Below the pieces are notes generated by a model. It was given only the letters and a program-made list of their open reading frames with translations, did not search any database and was not told the origin of the DNA. The position numbers were made by a program, and so were the translations under genes. A stretch of DNA of 64,000 nucleotides from Paraclostridium ghonii (GTDB lineage: Bacteria > Bacillota > Clostridia > Peptostreptococcales > Peptostreptococcaceae): the NCBI RefSeq assembly GCF_030815085.1, contig NZ_JAUSWG010000011.1; one strand, 5' to 3'. Shown here in pieces: positions 9,255-18,854 of the stretch. Position 1 is the first letter of the stretch. Every line of letters starts with the position of its first letter.

Positions 9255-10159
9255 GATGTTACGACAAAGGGGTATTACAAGCTTATATAGATGGAGAACT
9301 TTCTCCTCTTATGATGAAGAGAGTTTCAAAACATTTAGAAAAATGTAAAGTTTGTCAGATGCAATTTGATGAATTGATAGATATGAATGACTGGACAATA
9401 GAATTAGAAAAAACAGAAATCGTACAAAACTCAATAGACGTTGAAAACGCATGGGATAAATTTAATTATAAATTAGAAAATAATAAAAGAGTAAATAAAG
9501 GAGAATTTAAGAATATGAATAAGATGAAAAAATTTATTACAGCATCAGCAGCATCATTAGCATTAATAGCTGGTGTACCTATAATTGGAATAGCAGCATA
9601 TAATGCATTTACAAGTCATGTACTAGAAGATAATATAGTTAATAAAGGATTAGTACGTAAAGATGGTACAGTTGTTGATTCAACAAAAGATGGTAAGTTT
9701 ATACCTCTAGATAAGAAGATTACAGACAAAAACATTACAGTACATTTAACAGGTTTATATGTTGCAGAATCACGTGTATCTGTAAATTATAGAATAGAAG
9801 ATGAAAAGGGGAACTTGCTTCCAGTTGAATATGACACAGAAGGACTTGATTTAAAGTCTGATGGGATTGTAGATGGAAAACAAGTAGAGGCACCTGAGTA
9901 TCATGTAAATAAAGAAGAAGGTACTTTTTCACAAGTACAGGTTTTAACTAGGGGAGATGATGAGCTACCTATTAAACTAATGAAAGATAATAAGCCTGTA
10001 GAAACTGGAGTACGTGAACTTGGAAATAAAAATGAAGGAACTATTACATTTGCAGGATTTGATCCTATAGAATATCCTGTAAATCTAAATATTAATATTA
10101 GCAAAATAGGAAAAGTATCAGGTTCTTGGCAAGGTCAAGTAGAAATTAATGAAAATTAA
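9251..10159 (+). CDS. Anti-sigma factor with zinc finger and DUF4179 domain
   Basis: The 302-residue protein begins with an anti-sigma zinc-finger region (about residues 1-40) with the H-x3-C-x2-C pattern in HLEKCKVCQ. A membrane helix follows at about residues 95-117, then an extracellular DUF4179-like body. The finger holds the sigma factor in the cytoplasm, while the outside domain senses the envelope (family knowledge). Translational overlap with the sigma gene supports the partnership. The related protein at 3594-4520 lacks the finger. The signal sensed is unknown. The gene is followed by a long hairpin shared with the convergent dck gene. Confidence 0.85.
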   Translation: MRCYDKGVLQAYIDGELSPLMMKRVSKHLEKCKVCQMQFDELIDMNDWTIELEKTEIVQNSIDVENAWDKFNYKLENNKRVNKGEFKNMNKMKKFITASAASLALIAGVPIIGIAAYNAFTSHVLEDNIVNKGLVRKDGTVVDSTKDGKFIPLDKKITDKNITVHLTGLYVAESRVSVNYRIEDEKGNLLPVEYDTEGLDLKSDGIVDGKQVEAPEYHVNKEEGTFSQVQVLTRGDDELPIKLMKDNKPVETGVRELGNKNEGTITFAGFDPIEYPVNLNINISKIGKVSGSWQGQVEINEN

Positions 10160-10203
10160 AAATAAAAGATAGTTATTAATTATTTGTCTAAAATAATTAG
10201 AGA

Positions 10204-10278
10204 AGGATAAATATATATGTTTTAGTGACTTTTAAAACATCTTTGTAGTTTTAGGAGCAAAACATATATATTTATCCT
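10204..10278. terminator. Bidirectional terminator between convergent genes
   Basis: Perfect 20-base arms (10204-10223 and 10259-10278) enclose a 35-base loop between the anti-sigma gene and the convergent dck gene. Unusually long arms; it could also be a foldback insertion. Confidence 0.65.
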
Positions 10279-10318
10279 AATCATTTAATATTTTGCCATA
10301 AGTTTTGGATATTAGCTT

Positions 10319-10972
10319 TTATATATTTAATATGCTTTTAATCTCATTACATAAAGCATCCAAATGATCTTGATTATTTACTAAATCAACTTCATTTATA
10401 TTTACATAAAGAACTGGAGACTGGTCATATTCATCTATCCACTTTTCATATCGATTATGAAGGTTAGTCCAATACTCTAGGTCAACAGCTTTTTCCATCT
10501 CTCTACCCCTAATATTGATTCTATTAACTATAGTCTCTATAGAACCATCTAAATATATCATTAAATCGGGTTTTCTTAAATGAGGAACCATATCATTAAA
10601 TAAATTCCTATAAGTTATATAGTCTCTTTTACTCATTTTTCCACTATCGTATAAATTTCTAGCAAATATTTCAACATCTTCATATATGCTTCTATCTTGA
10701 ATATTATTAAGACCATTACTAGCTATTTCTTTTTGCTGCTTAAATCTTTGAGCTAAAAAGTATAATTGTAAGTGGAATCCCCAAGCATTTTGATCTTTAT
10801 AAAAATCTTCTAGGTATGGATTTCCATCAACCTTTTCAAAGTGAGTTTCAAGACCTAATTTTTCACCTACCAACTTAGTAAGTGTAGATTTACCTGCACC
10901 AACATTTCCAGCAACAGTTATTAATAAATCTCTATTCAATGGTTTATTACATTTATTTACTAATTTAAACAT
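10319..10972 (-). CDS. dck: Deoxyadenosine/deoxycytidine kinase
   Basis: The 217-residue kinase phosphorylates a deoxynucleoside with ATP for dNTP salvage. It has P-loop GNVGAGKST, the DRS motif in QDRSIYED, and the lid region RGREMEKAVDLEYW, all matching the Bacillus Dck type. I place the start at position 10972 because GGGAGG precedes that ATG; longer in-frame starts run into the upstream gene. It overlaps the end of the second kinase gene by 8 bases, so both come from one transcript. Base preference (dA or dC) is by family resemblance. Confidence 0.88.
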   Translation of the reverse strand: MFKLVNKCNKPLNRDLLITVAGNVGAGKSTLTKLVGEKLGLETHFEKVDGNPYLEDFYKDQNAWGFHLQLYFLAQRFKQQKEIASNGLNNIQDRSIYEDVEIFARNLYDSGKMSKRDYITYRNLFNDMVPHLRKPDLMIYLDGSIETIVNRINIRGREMEKAVDLEYWTNLHNRYEKWIDEYDQSPVLYVNINEVDLVNNQDHLDALCNEIKSILNI

Positions 10973-11627
10973 TAATTTTACCTCCCAACTTATTAATAGC
11001 ATCTTCAACCTTTTCAATTATAAATTTTCTATCATCATCATTATTTAGAAAATCTAAATTAGAGTTATCTATTTCTAGTATAACTGGTTCTTTACCTATA
11101 AAGTTATGCTTTATAGATAATGGATTAAAGTAATATTTATATTCTGCACTCAATTCTTTGATATAGTTTCTATCCATTTGTCTTTCGAAACTCCTATCTC
11201 TTATTGCTATTCTTTTCATCAACACATCTGTGTCTGAGTTAAGATATATTACTATATCTGGTTGAGGAAGGTCATTAATAAAAATATTATACATTTGTTT
11301 ATATTTGTAAAATTGCATATTATCAAGAGTTATACCTGCAAAAACAAGGTTTTTAATAATATGATAATCACTAACGACACTTACACCTTGACTTAAAAGA
11401 TTTTTCTCAGTATCTTCTAGTTGTTTGATTCTATTAAATAAAAAAAATGATTCTGTTTGTAGCGCATATTCTTCAATATTTGTATAAAATTTTGATAAAA
11501 ACGGATTTTCCTCTACTATTTCTCTAAGTAAAGTAGATTTAAAATGACTGCTTAATATATTGGCTAGAGTTGTTTTTCCAACTCCTATAGGTCCTTCTAT
11601 AGCTATAAATATACCTCTACTATTCAT
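10965..11627 (-). CDS. dgk: Deoxyguanosine kinase
   Basis: A 220-residue deoxynucleoside kinase with P-loop EGPIGVGKTT and the variant motif SDYHIIKN in place of DRS, as in Bacillus Dgk. RIAIRDRSFERQMD forms the lid region. The paired arrangement dgk-dck is common in Firmicutes, which often need salvage of dG and dA or dC. It is the first gene of the pair; the second overlaps its end. It should supply dGMP from deoxyguanosine in the cytoplasm. Assignment of the two kinases relative to each other rests on these motifs. Confidence 0.87.
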   Translation of the reverse strand: MNSRGIFIAIEGPIGVGKTTLANILSSHFKSTLLREIVEENPFLSKFYTNIEEYALQTESFFLFNRIKQLEDTEKNLLSQGVSVVSDYHIIKNLVFAGITLDNMQFYKYKQMYNIFINDLPQPDIVIYLNSDTDVLMKRIAIRDRSFERQMDRNYIKELSAEYKYYFNPLSIKHNFIGKEPVILEIDNSNLDFLNNDDDRKFIIEKVEDAINKLGGKINV

Positions 11628-11794
11628 ATAATCACCTTCTAAAAATAATGTTTTATGTATTTTAGCAAAAAAGAGATACTAATTCTACCCTAGACTTTTT
11701 AAATTAAATTTGTATTACAAAAAATAGTTAATTTAAATTTAACGAAATATGGGTAAAATTAAAACTATAAGTTTATGTAAAAAGGAGAAAATAT

Positions 11795-12670
11795 ATGAAA
11801 GTTTATGAAAAAGAAAATTCAGTAATTATAGAAGGGGCATTAGATTTTGATCCTAAACATATATTTGAATGTGGGCAATGTTTTAGATGGAAATCAGAAA
11901 AAGACGGGTCATATACAGGAGTGGCTAAAGGGAGAGTGATAAATGTATCTAGAGAAGGAGATACAGTTTATTTAAAGAATACTAATTTAGAAGATTTTAA
12001 TAAAATATGGGAAAATTATTTTGATTTAGACACAGATTATACAAAAATAAAAAATGAATTAAAAAATATGGATGAATATTTAGAAAAAGCAACTGAATTT
12101 GGATGGGGAATAAGAATATTACGCCAAGATCCATGGGAGATGTTAATTTCATTTATAATATCATCTAATAATAGAATTCCTATGATTCAAAAAGCTATAG
12201 CTAATTTATCCAGAGAATATGGAACTTATATTGGGCAATATAATGAAGTAGATTATTATGATTTTCCAACACCAGAACAATTAAATAAAGCTTCTATAGA
12301 AGATATAAGAGCTTGTTCTACAGGGTTTAGAGATAAATATATAAAGTCAAGTACACAAAGAGTTATAAATGAAAATGAAGATGTATATAGTTATGAAAAT
12401 TTAAGTACAGAAGATTGTAGAAAAAAGCTTATGGAATATAGTGGAGTAGGACCAAAAGTTTGTGATTGCATAGCTTTATTTGGGATGCAAAAGTATGATA
12501 CATTCCCTGTTGATGTATGGGTTAAAAGAGTTATGCAAGAATTTTACGTAGAAGATGACATGAGTTTACCTAAAATAAGAAATTATGCAATAGATAAGTT
12601 TGAAGGTTTATCAGGATTTGCACAACAATATCTATTCTATTATGCTAGAGAATTAGGAATAGGAAGATAA
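11795..12670 (+). CDS. ogg: 8-oxoguanine DNA glycosylase / AP lyase, OGG1 type
   Basis: The 291-residue repair enzyme removes 8-oxoguanine from DNA. An OGG N-terminal domain (FDPKHIFECGQCFRWK) precedes the helix-hairpin-helix region SGVGPKVCDC with catalytic Lys221 and the GPD loop FPVDVW with Asp240. The 19-residue spacing of Lys and Asp is the same as in human OGG1 (K249/D268). Start ATG follows AAGGAG. It is divergent from the dgk gene and is followed after 15 bases by cardiolipin synthase, so the two may share a transcript. Confidence 0.9.
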   Translation: MKVYEKENSVIIEGALDFDPKHIFECGQCFRWKSEKDGSYTGVAKGRVINVSREGDTVYLKNTNLEDFNKIWENYFDLDTDYTKIKNELKNMDEYLEKATEFGWGIRILRQDPWEMLISFIISSNNRIPMIQKAIANLSREYGTYIGQYNEVDYYDFPTPEQLNKASIEDIRACSTGFRDKYIKSSTQRVINENEDVYSYENLSTEDCRKKLMEYSGVGPKVCDCIALFGMQKYDTFPVDVWVKRVMQEFYVEDDMSLPKIRNYAIDKFEGLSGFAQQYLFYYARELGIGR

Positions 12671-12685
12671 ATTAAAGGAGGATTT

Positions 12686-14176
12686 ATGAGCGTTTTAGAT
12701 ATACTAGTTCTAAGCTATGTAGCAATATCTTATTTAGCTAGTATTGTAGTTGCCATAAATATAATACTAGAAAATCGAGATCCAGCTAAGACTATGGCAT
12801 GGTTATTAATATTTATGCTACTTCCAGGTGTTGGATTACTTATATATGCAGTGCTAGGTCGAAATATAAGAAAAAGAAAAATATTTAAAACACAGAAACT
12901 AGCCACAGATATAAAGGAAAATAATTTATTTAAAAATTTAAAACCTATAGAAGAGCTAGTAGATCTTGAACAAAATGCCATAAAAAATACAGAATTAGTA
13001 AAATTAGATGATAGTGAAGGATTAAAGAAGAAAGTTATAAGCTTACTTTTAAACACAGGGAAATTCCCTTTTACATCTAACAATAAAGTAGAAGTTTTTA
13101 TTGATGGGAATGAAAAATTTGAGAGATTAATAAAAGATATAGAAGAAGCTAAAGAACATATACACTTAGAGTACTTTATAATAAAGGATAGTGATATTGG
13201 AAGAAAGGTAAAGGATTTACTAATAAAAAAAGCTAAAGAAGGTCTGAGTATAAAAATTTTATATGATGATGTAGGGTGTTGGAGATTTTGGTTTCATAGA
13301 AAATTCTTTAAGGAAATGAAAAAAGAAGGGATAGAAATAGTACCTTTTTTACCTGCTAAATTTCCTTTAATGGGAGGAAAAATTAACTACAGAAACCATA
13401 GAAAGATTGTTGTAATTGATGGATATATAGGATATACAGGTGGAATAAACATAGGTGATGAATATATGGGTAAAAACAAAAAGTTTGGATATTGGCGTGA
13501 TACTCATATAAGAATTGAAGGCAGTTCTGTATATATGTTACAGATGGTATTTTTGATAGATTGGTATTATACAACTAAAAAATCAGCATTTGAGGAAAAA
13601 TACTTTCCTAAGTTAGAATACAAAGGTAATAGTATGATACAAGTGGTTGCTACAGGTCCAGATAGTGACTGGGAAGCTATACACTATGCGTATTTTTCAG
13701 CAATTTGTAATGCTAAAGAAAGAGTTTATATAGAAACTCCATACTTTATACCAGATGAGAGTTTACTAAGGTCATTAAAAAGTGCAGCGCTAAGAGGCGT
13801 TGATGTAAGAATTATATTTCCAGGTATAGCTGATCATAAAATAGTACATCAAGCATCATATTCATATTTTGATGATATTTTAAGGTCAGGAGGAAGAGTT
13901 TACTTATATAAAAGAGGATTTATACATGCTAAAGTAGTAATTATAGATGATAAGATTGCATCAACAGGTTCTGCAAATATGGATTTAAGAAGTTTTATGT
14001 TAAACTTTGAAATTAATGCATTTATGTATGATGAAAAAATAATAAAAAAAATTACTGAAGATTTTTATGATGATTTGAAAAAGAGTAAAGAGATACATCT
14101 TAAAGATTTTGAAAAAAGACCATTAATAAAGAAATGGGCTGAATCTGTAGCAAGACTATTTTCACCAATTTTATAA
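12686..14176 (+). CDS. cls: Cardiolipin synthase, phospholipase D type
   Basis: The 496-residue enzyme joins two phosphatidylglycerol molecules into cardiolipin at the membrane. Two N-terminal hydrophobic helices (PLDc_N, about residues 5-60) are followed by two HKD motifs: HRKIVVID at about residue 238 and HAKVVIID at about 414, with GxxN elements TGGINIGDEY and TGSANMDLRS. Length matches the family. Start ATG follows AAAGGAGG. It lies 15 bases after ogg on the same strand. Confidence 0.93.
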   Translation: MSVLDILVLSYVAISYLASIVVAINIILENRDPAKTMAWLLIFMLLPGVGLLIYAVLGRNIRKRKIFKTQKLATDIKENNLFKNLKPIEELVDLEQNAIKNTELVKLDDSEGLKKKVISLLLNTGKFPFTSNNKVEVFIDGNEKFERLIKDIEEAKEHIHLEYFIIKDSDIGRKVKDLLIKKAKEGLSIKILYDDVGCWRFWFHRKFFKEMKKEGIEIVPFLPAKFPLMGGKINYRNHRKIVVIDGYIGYTGGINIGDEYMGKNKKFGYWRDTHIRIEGSSVYMLQMVFLIDWYYTTKKSAFEEKYFPKLEYKGNSMIQVVATGPDSDWEAIHYAYFSAICNAKERVYIETPYFIPDESLLRSLKSAALRGVDVRIIFPGIADHKIVHQASYSYFDDILRSGGRVYLYKRGFIHAKVVIIDDKIASTGSANMDLRSFMLNFEINAFMYDEKIIKKITEDFYDDLKKSKEIHLKDFEKRPLIKKWAESVARLFSPIL

Positions 14177-14185
14177 GTTGATAAT

Positions 14186-14234
14186 ATGCGAGGAGTTTTG
14201 TCGATGTAAGTAAAATTTCCTCGCATAAAAAATG
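14186..14234 (+). terminator. Terminator after cls
   Basis: Arms ATGCGAGGA (14186-14194) and TCCTCGCAT (14218-14226) enclose a 23-base loop; an A-rich tail follows rather than a pure T-run, so efficiency is uncertain. Confidence 0.55.
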
Positions 14235-14255
14235 TAAAAAATTAAATTAAGGGTA

Positions 14256-14284
14256 TTGAAAAATAAACAAATATAATATATTAT
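14256..14284 (+). promoter_or_regulatory. groESL promoter
   Basis: TTGAAA (14256-14261), 17-base spacer, TATTAT (14279-14284), immediately upstream of the CIRCE operator. Confidence 0.7.
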
Positions 14285-14291
14285 AAACTTG

Positions 14292-14318
14292 TTAGCACTC
14301 TAATGAATAGAGTGATAA
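14292..14318 (+). promoter_or_regulatory. CIRCE operator (HrcA site)
   Basis: TTAGCACTC, nine bases, GAGTGATAA: the CIRCE inverted repeat with one mismatch from GAGTGCTAA in the right arm. It lies between the promoter and groES, where HrcA represses in the absence of heat stress. Confidence 0.93.
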
Positions 14319-14349
14319 AAATACATAAATTTCATTAGGAGGGATAATT

Positions 14350-14634
14350 ATGAAGATAAGACCATTAGCTGACAGAGTAGTTATAAAGAAAGTTGAAGCA
14401 GAAGAAAAAACTGCAAGTGGGATAGTTTTACCTGGAACAGCTAAAGAACAACCTCAAATAGCTCAGGTAGTAGAAGTTGGACCTGGTGGAGTGGTAGATG
14501 GTAAAGAAATTAAAATGGAGCTAAAAGTTGGAGATAAAGTTATATATTCAAAATATGCAGGAACAGAAATTAAGTTAGAAGGACAAGAATATACTATATT
14601 AAAACAAAGTGAAATATTAGCAGTAGTTGAATAA
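14350..14634 (+). CDS. groES: Co-chaperonin GroES
   Basis: A 94-residue Cpn10 with the start MKIRPLADRVVIKK, the mobile loop around EEKTASGIVLPGTAKE, and the C-terminal YTILKQSEILAVVE. It caps the GroEL ring during protein folding. Start ATG follows TAGGAGGG. First gene of the groESL operon under CIRCE control, 23 bases before groEL. Confidence 0.97.
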   Translation: MKIRPLADRVVIKKVEAEEKTASGIVLPGTAKEQPQIAQVVEVGPGGVVDGKEIKMELKVGDKVIYSKYAGTEIKLEGQEYTILKQSEILAVVE

Positions 14635-14657
14635 ATATAAAGGGAGGATGTTGAGAT

Positions 14658-16283
14658 ATGGCTAAAGAAATAAAATTCGCACAAGATTCAAGATCAGCTT
14701 TAGAAGCTGGTGTAAATAAATTAGCAGATACAGTTAAGGTAACATTAGGGCCTAAAGGAAGAAATGTTATATTAGATAAAAAATTTGGAGCGCCTCTTAT
14801 AACAAATGATGGGGTTACTATAGCAAAAGAAATAGAATTAGAAGATAGATTTGAAAACATGGGAGCTCAATTAGTTAAAGAAGTTGCAACTAAAACTAAT
14901 GATGTAGCAGGAGATGGGACTACAACTGCGACAGTTTTAGCTCAAGCAATAATAAGAGAAGGTTTAAAAAACGTAACTGCTGGAGCTAACCCAGTGCTTT
15001 TAAGAAAAGGAATTCAAAAAGCTGTAGAAGTAGCAGTTGAAGAATTAAAGAAACAATCAAGAACTATAGAAACTAAAGAGTCTATATCACAAGTTGCGTC
15101 TATATCTGCAGGAGATGAAGAAGTAGGTAACTTAATAGCAGAAGCTATGGAGATAGTTGGCAAAGATGGAGTTATAACAGTTGAAGAGTCTAAAACTATG
15201 CATACAGAATTAGATGCTGTTGAAGGTATGCAATTTGATAGAGGATTTGTATCAGCTTACATGGTAACAGATGTTGATAAAATGGAAGCTGCTTTAAATG
15301 ATCCATATATATTAATAACAGATAGAAAAATAAATAATATACAAGATATACTACCAGTACTTGAGCAAATAGTACAACAAGGTAAAAAATTATTAATAAT
15401 AGCTGAAGATGTAGAAGGTGAAGCTTTATCAACATTAGTAATCAACAAGTTAAAAGGTGTATTTGATGTAGTTGCAGTTAAAGCTCCAGGATTTGGAGAT
15501 AGAAGAAAAGCTATGCTTGAAGATATAGCTATACTTACTGGAGGAACTGTTATATCTGAAGAATTAGGATATGATTTAAAAGAAGCTGATATATCTATGT
15601 TAGGTAGAGCAGCATCTGTAAAAATAACTAAAGATAACACTACAATAGTAGATGGAGCTGGAGATAAAAAAGCTATAGAAGACAGAGTAAGTCAAATTAA
15701 ACATCAAGTAGAGCAAACTACTTCTGAGTTTGATAAAGAGAAATTAATGGAAAGATTAGCTAAACTTGCAGGTGGAGTAGCTGTAATAAAAGTTGGAGCA
15801 GCTACAGAGGTTGAGCTTAAAGAAAGAAAATTAAGAATAGAAGATGCATTAAATGCTACAAGAGCAGCTGTTGAAGAAGGTATAGTTGCTGGTGGTGGTA
15901 CTGCATTTGTTAGTGTAATACCAGTTGTAGAAAAATTAATAGAAGAACTTGAAGGAGAACTTCAAGTGGGAGCTAAGATAATAAGAAGATCTTTAGAAGA
16001 GCCATTAAGACAAATAGCAATTAATGCTGGTCTTGAAGGTGCTGTTATAATACAAAAGGTTATAAATGAAGATTCTGAAATAGGATTCGATGCTTTAAAT
16101 GAAAAATATGTAAATATGATAGATGTTGGTATAGTAGACCCAACTAAGGTTACTAGAAGTGCATTACAAAATGCAGCGTCTATAGCAGGAGTATTCTTAA
16201 CTACAGAAGCTGCTGTTGCAGATCTTCCTGAAAGTGATCCGGTAGTACCAGGAATGGGTGGAGGAATGCCTCCAATGATGTAG
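14658..16283 (+). CDS. groEL: Chaperonin GroEL
   Basis: The 541-residue Cpn60 shows the nucleotide-binding sequences LGPKGRNVILDK, NDGVTIAKEIEL and GDGTTTATVLAQ, and the flexible Gly-Met tail GGGMPPMM. It forms the ATP-driven folding chamber in the cytoplasm. Start ATG follows GGGAGG. Length is normal. A GC-richer foldback sequence begins only a few bases after its stop codon, and the terminator proper lies at about 16.49 kb, so the foldback is probably in the groESL transcript. Confidence 0.97.
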   Translation: MAKEIKFAQDSRSALEAGVNKLADTVKVTLGPKGRNVILDKKFGAPLITNDGVTIAKEIELEDRFENMGAQLVKEVATKTNDVAGDGTTTATVLAQAIIREGLKNVTAGANPVLLRKGIQKAVEVAVEELKKQSRTIETKESISQVASISAGDEEVGNLIAEAMEIVGKDGVITVEESKTMHTELDAVEGMQFDRGFVSAYMVTDVDKMEAALNDPYILITDRKINNIQDILPVLEQIVQQGKKLLIIAEDVEGEALSTLVINKLKGVFDVVAVKAPGFGDRRKAMLEDIAILTGGTVISEELGYDLKEADISMLGRAASVKITKDNTTIVDGAGDKKAIEDRVSQIKHQVEQTTSEFDKEKLMERLAKLAGGVAVIKVGAATEVELKERKLRIEDALNATRAAVEEGIVAGGGTAFVSVIPVVEKLIEELEGELQVGAKIIRRSLEEPLRQIAINAGLEGAVIIQKVINEDSEIGFDALNEKYVNMIDVGIVDPTKVTRSALQNAASIAGVFLTTEAAVADLPESDPVVPGMGGGMPPMM

Positions 16284-16290
16284 GCTGGTG

Positions 16291-16419
16291 AAGGTTGAAC
16301 TTCGTTTGGGGTGGCTCGTGTTATTGATAGTTGCTTCAGTCACTAAAGACCTGAAGGGCGCGGTCTTTAACGTTTCTTCAGCAGCTATCAATAACACTTC
16401 TCTTCTACCGAAGTTCCAA
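16291..16419. repeat. Long foldback sequence after groEL
   Basis: Nested inverted repeats: GAACTTCG (16297-16304) with CGAAGTTC (16409-16416); GTGTTATTGATAG (16318-16330) with CTATCAATAACAC (16385-16397); AAAGACC (16345-16351) with GGTCTTT (16362-16368). The core (GGGCGCGGTC) is far richer in G and C than its surroundings. It could be a small mobile foldback element or a structured 3' RNA. The overlapping open frame on either strand has no good ribosome binding site. Confidence 0.6.
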
Positions 16420-16487
16420 TTTTATTGTTGGTTGATATGTGTTAATAATAGTTCAATGCTTTACTTATGATTAAGATAAAAATTATA

Positions 16488-16521
16488 AAAAATCCCAAGT
16501 TATAGAAGAGCTTGGGATTTT
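16488..16521 (+). terminator. groESL terminator
   Basis: Stem AAATCCCAAG / CTTGGGATTTTTT with a 14-base loop and T-run, about 200 bases after groEL. Confidence 0.85.
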
Positions 16522-16648
16522 TTTGAGCTTGGATACATTAAATTGAGAATAGATGTAAGATAGAATATTACTGCAATTGATATTAATAGAGTTTCACGAT
16601 GAAAATATATAATGTCGAACTTTGAAATAATTTGAATGATGAATTATG

Positions 16649-16678
16649 TTGAAATTTTTTTGTATACAATGCCATAAT
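16649..16678 (+). promoter_or_regulatory. Candidate promoter of the DUF1430 operon
   Basis: TTGAAA (16649-16654), 18-base spacer, CATAAT (16673-16678), about 50 bases before the TTG start. Read by eye only. Confidence 0.4.
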
Positions 16679-16727
16679 ATTAATTGTAAAATTTTTACAT
16701 TATATATTTCATTAGGAGGTTAAGTAT

Positions 16728-18854
16728 TTGAAAAAGAAATCAGTTTTAGTGATTATTGTTTTGACTGTATTAATGAATATATTTTCTTTTATTCATATTA
16801 ATAAAAACTTAATTGATAATTTATTATTTGATAAAACGAGAGTTACATTCCGTTTTGATGAAAAAAGTGTGTTAGACGAAAAGTTTTTAAATAAAATTAT
16901 AGATTTTTCTAAAAGTAAAAATGTTGAAATTTCACAGTATAGTTTTTTGAGTAGTAATAAAATAGACATATATTCTACTATGAAAGATGATTACAAAGAA
17001 ATCTTACTTATACCTAACCTTTTATTAAATAAAGATATAAAAGTACATGATTTTGATGAGATTTATAATGTTGGATTTAAAAATTTATTTTATTTTGATA
17101 CAAAAGATAAAAATATTATCCGTGAATTTTCAAAAGAATTTACTAGTTATGGAAAACTTTATGATGATTTAGGAACAGAGTATGAAGGAAGTGGAGTTTC
17201 TTTTAACAAGTTAATTAAATATATGGATGCTGATTTTTTATCTACAGTTCCATTATTAATTTTTGTTTTTACTTTAATAATTCTTTTTAACTATTTAAAC
17301 AATAAAAAGAAATACTTGGTTCATGAGCTATGGGGATATTCAAAGATACAAATATATTGTATTTTAAATAAAACTTTGTACAAGACATTATTTATAACTA
17401 TACTTTCATGTAATTTAATTATGATTGGAATTATATATATATGTAATTTAACTAGTGTTTTATCAGAATTTATTCCTATGACAATTGTATTAAATTTATT
17501 TATGGTGTTATTATTACTTTTGTTTTCTATTATTTTATTTTCATTATCTTTTATCAACTTGAATAATAAAAATGAAAAAAGAAGACTTTCAAAGATAAGG
17601 TTTATTGCTAATTTATCAAAATTTTGTCTATTATTATTAATAATTTTATCATTTAAAAATTTATCATATCAAATGTCTACGCTTAAGGATAATGAAGAAA
17701 GTTTAAATTTATGGAAAGATACTAAAAATTTATATAATATAGAGGGAATGTATTATGTTGATGAGGAGCATCTAGATATAGATGATGAGATTAATGAAAA
17801 AGTATTAAAGGTTTATAAAGAATTATGTAAGTTAGATAAGGTTTTTATAATTAATTCACTTAATTTTGAATATACACCACTTATAAATTCTGAAAATAAA
17901 AATATAGATTATAATTATAAAAGAAATGTTAAAGATGAAAAAGATTTATATTCACCTGACGGAAGAAATATAATGGTGGATAAAAATTACTTAAAGAGAA
18001 ATTTAGTAAAAACTTTTGATGGTAAGAAAAATGTTCTCGATAAGATAGATAATAATAGTGATGTTTTAAATGTATTAGTTCCTCAAAAACTTAAAAAGTA
18101 TGAAACTGATATAAAAAAATCATATAGAGAATGGTTTTACTTCCAAAAGGTGCATATATATAACATGTATAAAGATGCTAGGAATCAAGAATTAAGTAAA
18201 AAGAAAATTGATGATTTAAAAATAAACTTAATTTATATAGAAAATAATCAAACTTATTTTACGTACGATACCTATAGTGGAGATTATCTTAATAATATTA
18301 AAGACCCATTAGTTACTGTATATACTGAAAATGTAGATAATTCAGTTTTAGCAGCAACCTTAGGAGTATATATGTTTCTAGAGTCAACAAATGAATATAG
18401 TGCATTAGAAGAAGTTAAAAATATTACACAAAAGTACAATGCTACTGAATTAAATGCAATTACATCGGTTTATGATAAAAAAGGACAGCAAATTAGTGAT
18501 ATAGAGGATAAAATAGATAGGCTAACATTAAATATTATAGTTATATCTTTAGTGTTAATTATGTTAATTATAGTTATAACGTATGTTTATTATAAATCTT
18601 ATATCTCAAAAATAGTTATAAAGTCTTTATATGGATATACATTTATAGATACTTATAAAGATTTACTTTTATCAAATATATATATATACATTTTAGTATT
18701 TTTACTTATGACTATTGTATATAAAGAAATAGATATTTTTATAGTTATACTTATTACATCTATGTTAGTTATAGATTTTATTACAACAAAAATGGTAAAT
18801 AATACTTTAATACGTAAAAGTGAGATTAAGTTAATTAAAGGAGAGTTAAAATGA
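16728..18854 (+). CDS. DUF1430 / lactococcin-972-type bacteriocin-associated membrane protein
   Basis: The 708-residue protein has one N-terminal helix (about 5-25), a ~150-residue outside domain, a block of helices (about 175-305), a second large outside domain (about 330-590), and C-terminal helices (about 600-695). This is the layout of the DUF1430 'bacteriocin-associated integral membrane' family, the permease of lactococcin 972-type ABC systems. Start is TTG, with AGGAGG at good spacing. The ATPase gene overlaps its end by 4 bases. No lactococcin-972-like precursor gene lies nearby, so the system may serve immunity, signalling or an unlinked peptide (inference). Confidence 0.75.
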   Translation: MKKKSVLVIIVLTVLMNIFSFIHINKNLIDNLLFDKTRVTFRFDEKSVLDEKFLNKIIDFSKSKNVEISQYSFLSSNKIDIYSTMKDDYKEILLIPNLLLNKDIKVHDFDEIYNVGFKNLFYFDTKDKNIIREFSKEFTSYGKLYDDLGTEYEGSGVSFNKLIKYMDADFLSTVPLLIFVFTLIILFNYLNNKKKYLVHELWGYSKIQIYCILNKTLYKTLFITILSCNLIMIGIIYICNLTSVLSEFIPMTIVLNLFMVLLLLLFSIILFSLSFINLNNKNEKRRLSKIRFIANLSKFCLLLLIILSFKNLSYQMSTLKDNEESLNLWKDTKNLYNIEGMYYVDEEHLDIDDEINEKVLKVYKELCKLDKVFIINSLNFEYTPLINSENKNIDYNYKRNVKDEKDLYSPDGRNIMVDKNYLKRNLVKTFDGKKNVLDKIDNNSDVLNVLVPQKLKKYETDIKKSYREWFYFQKVHIYNMYKDARNQELSKKKIDDLKINLIYIENNQTYFTYDTYSGDYLNNIKDPLVTVYTENVDNSVLAATLGVYMFLESTNEYSALEEVKNITQKYNATELNAITSVYDKKGQQISDIEDKIDRLTLNIIVISLVLIMLIIVITYVYYKSYISKIVIKSLYGYTFIDTYKDLLLSNIYIYILVFLLMTIVYKEIDIFIVILITSMLVIDFITTKMVNNTLIRKSEIKLIKGELK

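Noticed and set aside
15921..15935. CCAGTTGTAG inside groEL as a further VirR-type box
   Set aside because: A single copy within coding sequence, with no partner 21 bases away.
16288..16470. 60-codon frame after groEL (and its - strand counterpart)
   Set aside because: It overlaps the long foldback structure, lacks a ribosome binding site, and its residues follow the repeat rather than a protein pattern.
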